Positions 34,144 to 42,888 of a DNA stretch of 64,000 bases are shown here, piece after piece. The stretch is from Albibacillus kandeliae (lineage in GTDB: Bacteria > Pseudomonadota > Alphaproteobacteria > Rhodobacterales > Rhodobacteraceae). The notes under the pieces were generated by a model, which saw only the letters and a list, made by a program, of their open reading frames with translations, was not told the origin of the DNA and did no database searches. Position numbers and translations under genes: made by a program. The stretch's first letter is position 1, and each line of letters starts with the position of its first letter. The stretch is taken from contig NZ_QEHM01000009.1 in NCBI RefSeq assembly GCF_003116585.1, positions 1 through 64,000 of the forward strand, given 5' to 3'.

Positions 34144-34800
34144 TTATTCCAGACCGGCAATGATCGCCCGAAGGGTCGCGATGCCGTCGCCCTTCTCGGA
34201 CGAGGTCAGAACGATCTCGGGGTAGGCCGCCGGATGCCGGGACAGCGCTCCGCGCACCTGCCCCAGAACCTTCTCGCGCTCGGCGGCGCTGATCTTGTCG
34301 GACTTGGTCAGGACGCACTGGAATGTCACGGCGGAACTGTCGAGCAGCTTGAGAATCTCCTGGTCCACCTCCTTCACGCCGTGGCGGGAATCGATGAGGA
34401 CGAACGCGCGCCGCAGGGTGGGGCGGCCCGAGAGATACTGCTTGAGCAGGCGCTGCCACTTCTGCACCTTGTCGAGCGGAGCGTTGGCATAGCCATAACC
34501 CGGAAGGTCGACGAGGTAGAGCTCGGGGCCTTGGGTGAAGTAGTTGATTTCCTGCGTCCGGCCCGGCGTGTTCGAGGCACGGGCCAGGGCCTTCATCCCG
34601 GTCAGCGCATTGATCAGCGAGGATTTCCCGACGTTGGAGCGCCCGGCAAAGCAGATCTCCAGCCGGTCCGCCGGCGGCAGGCCTGACATGGCGACCACGC
34701 CCTTGACGAACTCGGACTGCCCGGCAAACAGCTTGCGGCCCTTTTCGACCTCGGCCGGGTCGGGCTGCTCTGCCAGCGGAAAGGGGAGGGGAGTGCTCAT
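34144..34800 (-). CDS. yihA: Ribosome biogenesis GTP-binding protein YihA/YsxC
   Basis: A 218-residue EngB family GTPase needed for late 50S assembly. G1 is FAGRSNVGKSSLINALTG, G2 region TPGRTQEINYF, G3 VDLPGYGYA and G4 LTKSDK. It overlaps the MOSC gene by four bases (ATGA), placing it in the yidC-MOSC-yihA run. Confidence 0.95.
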   Translation of the reverse strand: MSTPLPFPLAEQPDPAEVEKGRKLFAGQSEFVKGVVAMSGLPPADRLEICFAGRSNVGKSSLINALTGMKALARASNTPGRTQEINYFTQGPELYLVDLPGYGYANAPLDKVQKWQRLLKQYLSGRPTLRRAFVLIDSRHGVKEVDQEILKLLDSSAVTFQCVLTKSDKISAAEREKVLGQVRGALSRHPAAYPEIVLTSSEKGDGIATLRAIIAGLE

Positions 34801-35537
34801 GATATCACCACACTGTCGCCGAGGGCGATCTCGCCGGTTCCGATCACTTCGGCGTACATCCCGAGATCCTGGTGGCCGAAACCGTTCAGGGTCTTGAGGG
34901 TCTCAGCGTCGCGCAGGCCGGTCTCGGGGTTGGCGGTCGTCGCCATGCAGCGGCGCACGCGCTCGCGCACGAGGAAGCGAACGCTGCCGATCTGGATTTC
35001 CCGACCGGCCCAGCCGAATTCTTCCCAGGGCTCCAGCCCGTCGAGCCAGACGTTGATCCGCCAGCGCTTCTCGGAGAGCGACTGGCCCATCGACTCTTCG
35101 ACCGCACGGTGCGAGGCGAGGTTGCCGATGCTGACCGAGGGATAATCGGTATCGGTCATGCCACGACCGGGGACCCGGATCACCCGGGCCGAGGCGGCGC
35201 GCCCCTCGGGCATGATCGGGCGGGTCCAGGCAACCAGCCGGTCACCTTCGGTATCGGGGTCCAGCGTCAGTTCGGCAAGTTCGGGATGGGTCAGGGTGAC
35301 CCGGCCCGCCGCCTCGTCGTAAACTGCGTTGATGGCCATGAGCCCGGGGGCCTTGGCCCCGATGGAAAAGTTCGCACAGGGCGACCAGGCCGAGGCGTCC
35401 GCCTTGGACGCCTCGTGCGCGACGGCCCAGACCCGGTCTCCGGGCATGGTCTTCCCGGCCTCGAGCGAGACGCTGTTCAGCGCCTCACGCCCGTGGCTCT
35501 TGATCGGGTGCCGCCAGAGACCGGAGACCTTTGCCAT
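34797..35537 (-). CDS. MOSC domain protein
   Basis: A 246-residue protein with a MOSC (molybdenum cofactor sulfurase C-terminal-like) domain. The N-terminal beta-barrel part begins VSGLWRHPIKSHGREALNSV. The MOSC core contains FLVRERVRRCMATTANPETG with the conserved Cys, and a final DLGMYAEVIGTGEIALGDSV strand. Such proteins bind sulfur or molybdenum cofactor or act in hydroxylamine-type reduction; the substrate here is unknown. GTG 35540 is also possible, but ATG 35537, overlapping the yidC stop in TGATG, is preferred. Confidence 0.88.
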   Translation of the reverse strand: MAKVSGLWRHPIKSHGREALNSVSLEAGKTMPGDRVWAVAHEASKADASAWSPCANFSIGAKAPGLMAINAVYDEAAGRVTLTHPELAELTLDPDTEGDRLVAWTRPIMPEGRAASARVIRVPGRGMTDTDYPSVSIGNLASHRAVEESMGQSLSEKRWRINVWLDGLEPWEEFGWAGREIQIGSVRFLVRERVRRCMATTANPETGLRDAETLKTLNGFGHQDLGMYAEVIGTGEIALGDSVVIS

Positions 35538-37378
35538 CACTTCTTGACCGCCTTTTCGTCCTTCTTCTTGCGCTTGAAGGTGCCGGTGATGTTGCCGAGA
35601 ACATCCGGTTTGTACCCCTGGCTGCGCATGATCAGGTACTGCTGGGTGAAGGTGATCGTGTTGTTGGTGATCCAGTAGACCACCAGCCCGCTGGCAAAGC
35701 CGCCGAGCATGAACATGAACACCCAGGGCATCCAGGCAAAGATCATCTGCTGGGTCGGATCGGCGGGCGCCGGGTTCAGCTTCTGCTGCAGGAACATCGA
35801 GATCCCGAGCAGCAGTGGCAGGATGCCGACAAAGATCAGCGCCATCGTGGTGCCAGCCTCGGGCGCGGCCCAGGGCAGCAGGCCGAAGAAGTTGTAGATC
35901 GAGGTCGGGTCAGGCGTCGAGAGGTCCTGGAACGGACCGAAGAACGGGGCCTGACGCAGTTCGAAGGCAACGAAGATCACCTTGTAGAGCGAGAAGAAGA
36001 TCGGGATCTGCAGCAGGATCGGGAGACAGCCCGCGGCGGGGTTCACCTTTTCCTTCTTGTAGAGCTCCATCATGCCCTGCTGAAGCTTCTGGCGGTCGTC
36101 GCCAGCCTGCTCCTTGAGCTTCTCCATCTGCGGCTGCAGTTCCTTCATCTTGGCCATCGAGACGTAGGACTTGTAGGCCAGCGGGAAGAGCAGCGCCTTG
36201 AGCAGAAGGGTCAGGGCGATGATCGACAGGCCCATGTTGCCGATCCACTGGTGGATGTGGTGCAGCAGCCAGAAGATTGGCTTGGTCAGGAAGAAGAACC
36301 AGCCCCAGTCGATGCTGTCGAGGAAACGGTCGACGCCAGCCCGCTGGTAGTTGCGGATGGTTTCCCACTCCTTCGCACCGGCAAAGAGCTGCGTGGTCAC
36401 GCTCGCGGTCTGCCCTGCGGCCACGGTCTGCGTGGGCAGCACGGCCTCGGTCTGCAGGATGTCGCGGCGTTCGTCGTACTTGGCGACCGACTTGAACGGC
36501 TCGCCGGTGGCCGGTACCAGGGTGGTCATCCAGTAGTGGTCGGTGAAGCCGATCCAGCCGGTTTCGGCGACCTGCTTGACGTCGGCGCGGGCCCCCTCGC
36601 TGGCCTGCACCTCGAAATCGGGCATATCGTTGTAGTCGATCTCCTGCAGCTGGCCGTCCGACATGCGGATGACGCCCTCGTGCAGGATGAAGAATTTCTT
36701 GCGGTCCGCAGGCGCGCCGTGGCGTGCAATCACGCCGTAGGGGGCAAGGCTCGCGGTGCTGTCAGAGCCGTTCTCGACCGATTGGGTGACCGTGAACATG
36801 TACTTGTCGTCGATCGCGATCTTGCGACTGAATGTCATGCCCTTGTCGTTTTTCCACGTCAGGGTGACCGGCGTGTCGACGCTCAGCTTGTCGCCCTCCG
36901 AGAGCGTCCATTCGGTCTTGGCGTTGGGGACATCCGCGGCTTCGAGGCCCGCGCCCGGTGCCCAGCCGTAGAGGGCGTAGTAGGCGCCCGGTTCGCCGAC
37001 CGGCTTGAGAATCTGGACGTTCGGCGAGGCCGGGTCGATGGTCTCGTGGAAGTTCTTCAGGGCCAGCTGGTCGATGCGGCCGCCCAGCAGCGAAATGCTG
37101 CCGCTGAGTTCGGGCGTGTCGATCTCGACGCGGGGCGCTGCGGCAACTGCCTCGGCGGTGGTGTCGCCGCCGGTGGCGCCTGTGGTCGAGGCGCTGGCAT
37201 CCGCGGTCGGTGCGCCCCCTGCGCTCGGGGTCGTCGCAGTATCCGTCGCCGTCTGGCTGGTCTCGGTCGCGGGAGCGGTTTCCGGCTGTTCCGGTGGCGG
37301 GAACAGGAGGAACCAGACCAGGATCACGAGAAAGGAGAGCGCGGTTGCGATGATGAGATTCTTGTTCTGATCGTCCAT
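35537..37378 (-). CDS. yidC: Membrane protein insertase YidC
   Basis: A 613-residue YidC of the long proteobacterial type. An N-terminal membrane anchor (LIIATALSFLVILVWFLLF) is followed by an Ala/Thr-rich linker and the periplasmic beta domain. The conserved five-helix core begins near WGWFFFLTKPIFWLLHHIHQ and ends before the basic tail FKRKKKDEKAVKK. The positively charged groove Arg-type region lies in SMAKMKELQPQMEKLKEQAG. Normally adjacent to rpmH-rnpA-yidD, it is here separated from yidD by about 3.7 kb of other genes. Confidence 0.96.
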   Translation of the reverse strand: MDDQNKNLIIATALSFLVILVWFLLFPPPEQPETAPATETSQTATDTATTPSAGGAPTADASASTTGATGGDTTAEAVAAAPRVEIDTPELSGSISLLGGRIDQLALKNFHETIDPASPNVQILKPVGEPGAYYALYGWAPGAGLEAADVPNAKTEWTLSEGDKLSVDTPVTLTWKNDKGMTFSRKIAIDDKYMFTVTQSVENGSDSTASLAPYGVIARHGAPADRKKFFILHEGVIRMSDGQLQEIDYNDMPDFEVQASEGARADVKQVAETGWIGFTDHYWMTTLVPATGEPFKSVAKYDERRDILQTEAVLPTQTVAAGQTASVTTQLFAGAKEWETIRNYQRAGVDRFLDSIDWGWFFFLTKPIFWLLHHIHQWIGNMGLSIIALTLLLKALLFPLAYKSYVSMAKMKELQPQMEKLKEQAGDDRQKLQQGMMELYKKEKVNPAAGCLPILLQIPIFFSLYKVIFVAFELRQAPFFGPFQDLSTPDPTSIYNFFGLLPWAAPEAGTTMALIFVGILPLLLGISMFLQQKLNPAPADPTQQMIFAWMPWVFMFMLGGFASGLVVYWITNNTITFTQQYLIMRSQGYKPDVLGNITGTFKRKKKDEKAVKK

Positions 37379-37579
37379 CGGGGACAGCCACCTTCGTCAG
37401 TGTAAGACAGTGGTGGGTTCAACAGAGTGAGGCCCCAAAGGTCAAGCTGAATCGGGGCGTCACGGCGCGCTGGGCGGCATTTCCCGGTTCACGACTGCGC
37501 AGAATCGCGGTCCGGGGCCGGTCGGGCCCGGCCGGGGTGCGATTGTCGGGCCGGTTTGGCCCCGACGCCGGGCGCGCAG

Positions 37580-39130
37580 CTAACCGGCACTACGCCGGAT
37601 CACCGGGGTATCCACCAGCTTGGCGCGGTGATCGGCGACCCAGGCCAGCGTCTGGTCGAACGGCATCGGCCGCCCGATGACATAACCCTGCACATAGGTG
37701 CAGCCAAGCTGAGCGAGCAGGGCATGTTCGCCCACCGTCTCCACCCCCTCGGCCAGAGTTTCCACCTCGAGCCGCTCGGCCATCGTCAGGATCGCGGCGA
37801 CCATGCGCTGTTGCTCCGAGTCCTGGTCGGCGCGCATCACGAAACTGCGGTCGATCTTGATCCGGCTGATGGCGAAGCGGCGGATGGACGCAATCGAGGC
37901 GTGACCGGTGCCGAAGTCGTCGAGGTCGATCCGGCACCCGAGGGCGGCGAGGCCGCGGATGTTGGCGGCCAGCCGGTCCTCACCCGGATCGTCCTCGGCG
38001 GCGCAATCGGTGAAGACGGTTTCGAGGATCTCGATGCAGAGTCGCTCTGCCGGGAGCTCGAAACGGTCGAGATCCCAGCGGATGCGCTCCACCAGCCCCG
38101 GTGCGCGCAGTTCCTCGGTCGAGAAATTCACTGCCACGCAGGGAATGTTCAGCCCGGCGTTGTCCCATGCCTTCAGGGCGGTGAGGGCATGATAGAGAAT
38201 GACCTGCCCCAGCCTCTCCAGCAGGCCCGCGCGCTCCAGCGCGGGCAGGAAATCCTCGGGCGGGATCATTCCGTGCTCGGGGTGGACCCACCGGGCCAGC
38301 GCCTCGAACCCGCTGACCTGGCCGGTGTCGGTGGAAACCTGCGGCTGATACCAGGGCTGGATCTGCCCCTTTTCGATTGCGCCCGCGACGGCATCCTGCA
38401 GGTCGCCGCGCGGCGACGGCGCGGCGCGACGATCCGGGGCATAGGCGCGCACGCTGGCGGGCCCGGCCTGCTGGGCGGCGGCCAGTGCCGTGCCTGCGGC
38501 GGCCAGCCAGTCCTGCCCGGTCTGTCCCGGGGCGCGGGCGCTCTGGCAGAAGCCGATGCTACAGCTCAGCCGGGTGGGGACCTCGCCGACGAGGTAGGGT
38601 TCTTCGATCGCGGCCATCAGGCGGCCCGCGAACTGCACGCAGAGTTCGAGATCGAGGTGGTGGGTGGGGGAGAGGCTGAGGGCGAAACGACCATCGCCCA
38701 GCCGCGCGGCAAGATCGCCGGGGCGCAGGAGCCTACGGATACGCTCTGCGACGCTTGCGGTCAGGCGGTCCATCGTGGCGAGGTCGGCCCGGCCGGGCAG
38801 GGTGCCGTAGTCCTCGATCTGGAGCACGAAGCAGGCAGATTGCAGCTCTCCCTTGCGGCAGTCCCCGAGAACGCGCGCCAGCGTGCCCTCGAACCCGTCG
38901 CGCCGCAGGAGCCCGGTGGTGGCGTCCAGTCCGTGACGCGCATTCGGCAAGAGGGTTCCGGCCACCGCAAGGAGGAGTGGCAGCCCGAGGGAGACCAGCA
39001 GCAGCGCGGGCTCCCCCCCGATCCAGAAGGCGGCAAGACAGAGGGCAGGCAGAAACGCGAGTGCGGGCGGGCTGGACAATGTCGGCGCAAGCCTGGCCCG
39101 GAGACGGGCCAGCGCGGCAGAGATGGGCAT
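37580..39130 (-). CDS. EAL domain c-di-GMP phosphodiesterase with degenerate GGDEF
   Basis: A 516-residue signalling protein. Two hydrophobic segments at residues 22-60 anchor it. A GGDEF-like domain follows but its signature is replaced by LGDGRFALSL, so cyclase activity is unlikely. The EAL domain keeps the catalytic pattern: GFEALARW, CVAVNFSTEEL (Asn), IEILETVF (Glu), DLDDFGTGHAS (Asp-Asp), SRIKIDRSFV (Lys) and EGVETVGEHA. A functional phosphodiesterase is therefore likely. GGGAGG precedes the ATG. The gene lies between yidC and ttcA. Confidence 0.9.
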   Translation of the reverse strand: MPISAALARLRARLAPTLSSPPALAFLPALCLAAFWIGGEPALLLVSLGLPLLLAVAGTLLPNARHGLDATTGLLRRDGFEGTLARVLGDCRKGELQSACFVLQIEDYGTLPGRADLATMDRLTASVAERIRRLLRPGDLAARLGDGRFALSLSPTHHLDLELCVQFAGRLMAAIEEPYLVGEVPTRLSCSIGFCQSARAPGQTGQDWLAAAGTALAAAQQAGPASVRAYAPDRRAAPSPRGDLQDAVAGAIEKGQIQPWYQPQVSTDTGQVSGFEALARWVHPEHGMIPPEDFLPALERAGLLERLGQVILYHALTALKAWDNAGLNIPCVAVNFSTEELRAPGLVERIRWDLDRFELPAERLCIEILETVFTDCAAEDDPGEDRLAANIRGLAALGCRIDLDDFGTGHASIASIRRFAISRIKIDRSFVMRADQDSEQQRMVAAILTMAERLEVETLAEGVETVGEHALLAQLGCTYVQGYVIGRPMPFDQTLAWVADHRAKLVDTPVIRRSAG

Positions 39131-39193
39131 GACAAACCTCCCTTGTGGCGCGGGCTGCGCGGGGGAAGGTACGTCAGCGGTCTGACTGGGCGG

Positions 39194-40063
39194 TTAACGC
39201 AGCAGCGGAATCTCTTCGCCGTTCCCGTCGGGCTTCCGACCGCTGCGTTCGAGGCCGAGGAAGTCGAAGAGCTTGGGATCGAGAAGGTGCGACGGACGTG
39301 CGTTCATCAGCGCCCGGAACATCACCTGGCGCCGGCCGGGGCTGTTGCGCTCCCACTGGTCGAGAATCTGTTTCACCTGCTGGCGCTGAAGCCCGTCCTG
39401 TGACCCGCAGAGATCGCAGGGAATGATCGGGTAGTTCATGTCGCGGGCAAACTTCTCGCAATCCTCCTCGGCCACATGGGCGAGGGGGCGATAGACGAAC
39501 AGGTCGCCTTCCTCGTTCACCAGCTTCGGCGGCATGGTCGCAAGGCGGCCGCCGTGGAAGAGGTTCATGAAAAAGGTCTCGAGGATGTCGTCGCGGTGGT
39601 GGCCCAGCACGACCGCGGTGCAGCCTTCCTCGCGCGCGATGCGGTAGAGGTTGCCGCGCCGCAGACGCGAGCAGAGCGCGCAAAAGGTGCGGCCCTGCGG
39701 AACCTTGTCGACGACGATGGAATAAGTGTCCTGGTACTCGATCCGGTGGGGCACACCCATCTTCTGCAGGAACTCGGGCAGGACTGTCGCCGGAAAGCCG
39801 GGCTGGCCCTGATCGAGGTTGCAGGCGAGAAGTTCGACCGGCAGCAGGCCGCGCCACTGCAGTTCATGCAGGACGGCCAGCAGAGTGTAACTGTCCTTGC
39901 CGCCCGACAGGCAGACCAGCCATTTTCCCCCGCGCTCAAGCATACCGTACTGCTCGATCGCCTCGCGCGTATGGCGCACGATACGCTTGCGCAGCTTGCG
40001 GAACGCCGTGGTGTCGGGCGCACCGGCGAACAGGGGATGGATATCGTCATTCTCGTCGAGCAT
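39194..40063 (-). CDS. ttcA: tRNA 2-thiocytidine(32) synthetase TtcA
   Basis: A 289-residue PP-loop ATPase that thiolates C32 of some tRNAs. The PP-loop reads [20 protein letters not shown]. The CxxC pair that holds the iron-sulfur cluster is in [17 protein letters not shown], and a third Cys region is [10 protein letters not shown]. The motif [18 protein letters not shown] is typical. It is separated from the EAL gene by 63 bases and probably cotranscribed with it. Confidence 0.94.
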   Translation of the reverse strand: MLDENDDIHPLFAGAPDTTAFRKLRKRIVRHTREAIEQYGMLERGGKWLVCLSGGKDSYTLLAVLHELQWRGLLPVELLACNLDQGQPGFPATVLPEFLQKMGVPHRIEYQDTYSIVVDKVPQGRTFCALCSRLRRGNLYRIAREEGCTAVVLGHHRDDILETFFMNLFHGGRLATMPPKLVNEEGDLFVYRPLAHVAEEDCEKFARDMNYPIIPCDLCGSQDGLQRQQVKQILDQWERNSPGRRQVMFRALMNARPSHLLDPKLFDFLGLERSGRKPDGNGEEIPLLR

Positions 40064-40162
40064 GGGCCTGCTTTAGTGAAGGCGGGGCGCGACTGCAACG
40101 GGTTTGGCGTTTGGCCGGGCCGGGTGCATACTCCCGCCATTGATTTGAGCGGAGTTCATTTT

Positions 40163-41080
40163 ATGGCGCTGTTTTTCACCCGCCGGACCTACAATGCGTC
40201 CAAACAGAAATTCACCGACAACGTTGCCTCGCTGACCCGCTACGTCCGGGTTCAGGCCTCGGGCGGAGGCAGTCACAGCGGCGGTATCATCAGCAGGGAC
40301 GACTGGCTCGACCTCGTCATCGCCGGCGCGCAGTCGCGCGAGGTGCTGATCTACGTGCACGGCTTCAACACCGATCAGGCCGGGATGCTCTCACGGCTTG
40401 GCAAGGTGGAGGGCGGGCTGCGGGCGAACGGGTTCACCGGCGCGGTCGTCGCCTTCGACTGGCCCAGCCGGGGGGACGTCAACTTCTACGATTCCGACCG
40501 GACCAACGCCAAGGCTGTGGCGCCCTTCCTCGTGCCCGACGGCATTCTGGCGATCCTGCAGCGATCACCGGGCATCAAGGTGCACCTGCTGGCCCATTCG
40601 ATGGGGGCCTACCTGACGCTCAGGGCCTTTTCGGGCGAGGGGCAGCAGCCGGGGCAGCCGCCCTGGAAGGTCGATCAGGCCCTGTTCGTCGCCGCCGACG
40701 CCGAGGCCGAGGCCCTGCGGCGCGGCGCGTGGGGGGCGCTGGTGATGGAGCATCGCTGCCAGCGGCTGACCAACTACTATAATGTGGTGGACCAGACCCT
40801 GACGCTGGCGGGCGGCATCATCCACGGTGGCCGCGAGAGGGCGGGGCGCGTCGGGCTGCCCGACCTTGCACCGGCCAACGCCGTTGACCTCTATACCACG
40901 CAGCAGTTCCGGAACGTGGTACCCGACAACCAGCAGGGTGGCTTCTTCGTCTCCCACAACTGGTACTACGACGATGCGGGTTGTCTTAGGGATATCCGGC
41001 TGACGGTGGCCGGGCAGTCTGACGCCACCATGCCAACACGGGTCAACACCACGGCGGGCAACCGCGCGCTGCTGACCTAG
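40163..41080 (+). CDS. Alpha/beta hydrolase of the DUF900 type
   Basis: A 305-residue predicted hydrolase. The strand-turn motifs are VLIYVHGFNTDQAGML (oxyanion-region HG), GAVVAFDWPSRGDVNFYDSD and the nucleophile elbow HLLAHSMGAYLTLRAF (Ser in HSMG). The closing His is probably in SHNWYYDD. The substrate is unknown. It runs on the plus strand between ttcA and yidD and converges on yidD with a four-base overlap of the two 3' ends. Confidence 0.86.
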   Translation: MALFFTRRTYNASKQKFTDNVASLTRYVRVQASGGGSHSGGIISRDDWLDLVIAGAQSREVLIYVHGFNTDQAGMLSRLGKVEGGLRANGFTGAVVAFDWPSRGDVNFYDSDRTNAKAVAPFLVPDGILAILQRSPGIKVHLLAHSMGAYLTLRAFSGEGQQPGQPPWKVDQALFVAADAEAEALRRGAWGALVMEHRCQRLTNYYNVVDQTLTLAGGIIHGGRERAGRVGLPDLAPANAVDLYTTQQFRNVVPDNQQGGFFVSHNWYYDDAGCLRDIRLTVAGQSDATMPTRVNTTAGNRALLT

Positions 41081-41310
41081 TGATCGTGGCGGTCGGGCAC
41101 GTTGTCGATGCCGGAGCCGCCCCAGGGGTGGCAACGGCCGATGCGGCGCAGGGCCAGCCATCCGCCGCGAAACGCCCCGTGCTTTTCGAGAGCTTCGAGC
41201 GCATAGGCCGAGCAGGTGGGGTGATAGCGGCAGTTGTAGCCGACCCAGGGCGAAAAGATCAGGCGATAGGCGCGGACCGGCAGGGCCAGAACATGGGCCA
41301 GCGGGGTCAT
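41077..41310 (-). CDS. yidD: Membrane protein insertion efficiency factor YidD
   Basis: A 77-residue YidD protein. It has the amphipathic N terminus PLAHVLALPVRAYRLIFSPW and the Cys-containing core NCRYHPTCSAYALEALEKHG followed by RIGRCHPWGGSGIDNVP. The ATG overlaps the rnpA stop by four bases, giving the usual rpmH-rnpA-yidD order. Confidence 0.95.
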   Translation of the reverse strand: MTPLAHVLALPVRAYRLIFSPWVGYNCRYHPTCSAYALEALEKHGAFRGGWLALRRIGRCHPWGGSGIDNVPDRHDH

Positions 41311-41657
41311 TTCGGCGCGTGCAGCTTGCCGAGGGCGTGACGCAGATCGTTCTGGAGGTCGGTGAAGGGGCGGCCAGCGGTTTCGCCAGCGCGTCCGATC
41401 AGCACGTAGTCCCAGCCGGGCAGACCAAGCTCGGGCAACACCAGCCGGGCGACCTCACGCAACCGGCGCTTGGCTCGGTTGCGGGCCACGGCGTTGCCGA
41501 CCTTCTTGGAACAGGTAAAGCCGACTCGGATGCCCTCGGCCTCGCCCTCGGCGCGCTTGCGGGCCTGCACCATCATGCCGGTCGCACCCTGCCGACGCGC
41601 GCGGGCGGCGCGCAGAAAGTCGGAGCGGTTGCTGAGGACCGAGTAGGGCAGCGTCAT
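41307..41657 (-). CDS. rnpA: Ribonuclease P protein component
   Basis: A 116-residue RnpA, the protein part of RNase P that matures tRNA 5' ends. The RNR motif is in KKVGNAVARNRAKRRLREVA. ATG 41657 is chosen by homology (MTLPYSVLSNRSDFLRAARA); a GTG/ATG further upstream at 41678 is in frame but less likely. A long inverted repeat lies between rpmH and this start. Confidence 0.94.
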   Translation of the reverse strand: MTLPYSVLSNRSDFLRAARARRQGATGMMVQARKRAEGEAEGIRVGFTCSKKVGNAVARNRAKRRLREVARLVLPELGLPGWDYVLIGRAGETAGRPFTDLQNDLRHALGKLHAPK

Positions 41658-41680
41658 GCGTGGGCCCCGCGCAGACAAAC

Positions 41681-41746
41681 GGACACCGCCGGGGGCACAT
41701 CCCCGGGACAGGCAATGCCTTCCGAGGGGGCCACCGGCGGTGTCAT
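41681..41746. repeat. Long inverted repeat in the rpmH-rnpA spacer
   Basis: GACACCGCCGG (about 41682-41692) and CCGGCGGTGTC (about 41735-41745) form an 11-bp perfect stem enclosing about 42 bases, which themselves hold the smaller stem GGGG-CACAT-CCCC. It occupies most of the rpmH-rnpA spacer. It could be an RNase III-type processing site or a partial terminator that lowers rnpA relative to rpmH. Confidence 0.6.
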
Positions 41747-41774
41747 GTCCGTCAGACGGTGCGAGTCGCGTGTA

Positions 41775-41909
41775 TTACGCGCTCAGAACCTTGCGGCCAC
41801 GTGCACGGCGTGCGTTCAGGACCTTGCGGCCGCCTTTGGTAGCCATGCGGGCACGGAAGCCGTGGCGGCGCTTGCGGACCAGGTTCGACGGTTGATAGGT
41901 GCGTTTCAT
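41775..41909 (-). CDS. rpmH: 50S ribosomal protein L34
   Basis: A 44-residue L34 protein. The full sequence has the family form [20 protein letters not shown] then [23 protein letters not shown] 41909 is the standard start; AGAAGCGCG lies upstream. It heads the rpmH-rnpA-yidD transcript from the promoter at 41974-42002. Confidence 0.96.
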   Translation of the reverse strand: MKRTYQPSNLVRKRRHGFRARMATKGGRKVLNARRARGRKVLSA

Positions 41910-41973
41910 CGCGCTTCTCCAGTTTTCGGGCGGGTGCGGCGCGGATTCGCCTTCCCGGGTATAGGAAGCCCGG

Positions 41974-42002
41974 TCTCTACTGTGCCTTTTTCGATTAGTC
42001 AA
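41974..42002 (-). promoter_or_regulatory. Promoter of rpmH-rnpA-yidD
   Basis: On the minus strand TTGACT (42002-41997) and TAGAGA (41979-41974) are separated by exactly 17 bases. The predicted transcript start is near 41967, leaving about 58 bases of leader before rpmH. rpmH promoters are usually strong, and this is the best match in the window. Confidence 0.65.
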
Positions 42003-42156
42003 ACCCCTGCGGCAGGAATTTCTGCCCCTGACATCAGAAATCGGGGCGGCACCGCAATGACCTGTCCGAAAGGTCCTTGCGTATCAAGGGTTGGTGAAGA
42101 CCCTGTCGCCGCCGGGAGTGCCGTGCCATGACATCGTGACGCAAGGAGAGTGCCGA

Positions 42157-42888
42157 ATGAACAGCGACGAGAGACCGGTAGGGCGGAGCTGGCTGCGGAA
42201 TCTGCCGCTGATCGTCATTCTCTGCGTCGCCGTCGCGGGCTATCTGACATTGCGCGACGAGTTGAGCTTCGAAACCCTGCGCGCGCACCGGGATGCGCTC
42301 CTTGCCTTTCGCGACGAGAATCTCCTGGGGCTCGCCGCGCTCTTCGTGCTGACCTACGTGCTGATCGTCGGCTTTTCCCTTCCGGGTGCCTCGGTTGCCT
42401 CGGTGACCGGCGGCTTTCTCTTCGGGCTGGCGCTGGGCACGGTGCTGAACGTGATTTCGGCCACGATCGGCGCCGCGGCGATCTTTACCGCCGCGCGCTG
42501 GGGGCCGGGCACATTGGTCAGCGGGCGACTGGAAACCTCCGGGGGCCGCACCGGGCGACTGATGGCGCGGCTGCGCGAGAACGAGGTGAGCGTGCTGTTC
42601 CTGATGCGGCTGACGCCGGTGGTGCCGTTCTTCCTCGCAAACCTGCTGCCTGCGCTGGTCGGTGTGAAGTTCCGTAACTTCCTGCTGACCACTGCGCTGG
42701 GCATCATCCCCGGCGCTTTGATCTTCACCTCGGTCGGAGTCGGGCTGGGCACGGTGTTCGACCGGGGCGAGATGCCCGATTTCTCGCTGTTGTGGGAGCC
42801 GAAGATCCTGCTGGCAATCGCGGGGCTTTGCCTGCTGGCCGCATTGCCTATTGTTATCCGCGCGGTACGCGGACGGGAGGACCCCTGA
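42157..42888 (+). CDS. TVP38/TMEM64 family membrane protein
   Basis: A 243-residue membrane protein with the SNARE-associated/VTT (DedA-like) core. About six hydrophobic segments are seen, with the motif FSLPGASVASVTGGFLFGLA and LFLMRLTPVVPFFLANLLPA typical of the family. Its function is not settled; VTT proteins are linked to lipid scrambling. AAGGAGAG precedes ATG 42157. The stop overlaps the start of the flavoprotein gene by one base, a pairing often seen for mercuric-reductase-like proteins. Confidence 0.88.
   Translation: MNSDERPVGRSWLRNLPLIVILCVAVAGYLTLRDELSFETLRAHRDALLAFRDENLLGLAALFVLTYVLIVGFSLPGASVASVTGGFLFGLALGTVLNVISATIGAAAIFTAARWGPGTLVSGRLETSGGRTGRLMARLRENEVSVLFLMRLTPVVPFFLANLLPALVGVKFRNFLLTTALGIIPGALIFTSVGVGLGTVFDRGEMPDFSLLWEPKILLAIAGLCLLAALPIVIRAVRGREDP

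Noticed and set aside
41910-42156. Replication origin next to rpmH
   Set aside because: No dnaA or dnaN gene and no DnaA-box cluster (TTATCCACA-like) was seen; the region fits ordinary divergent promoters.
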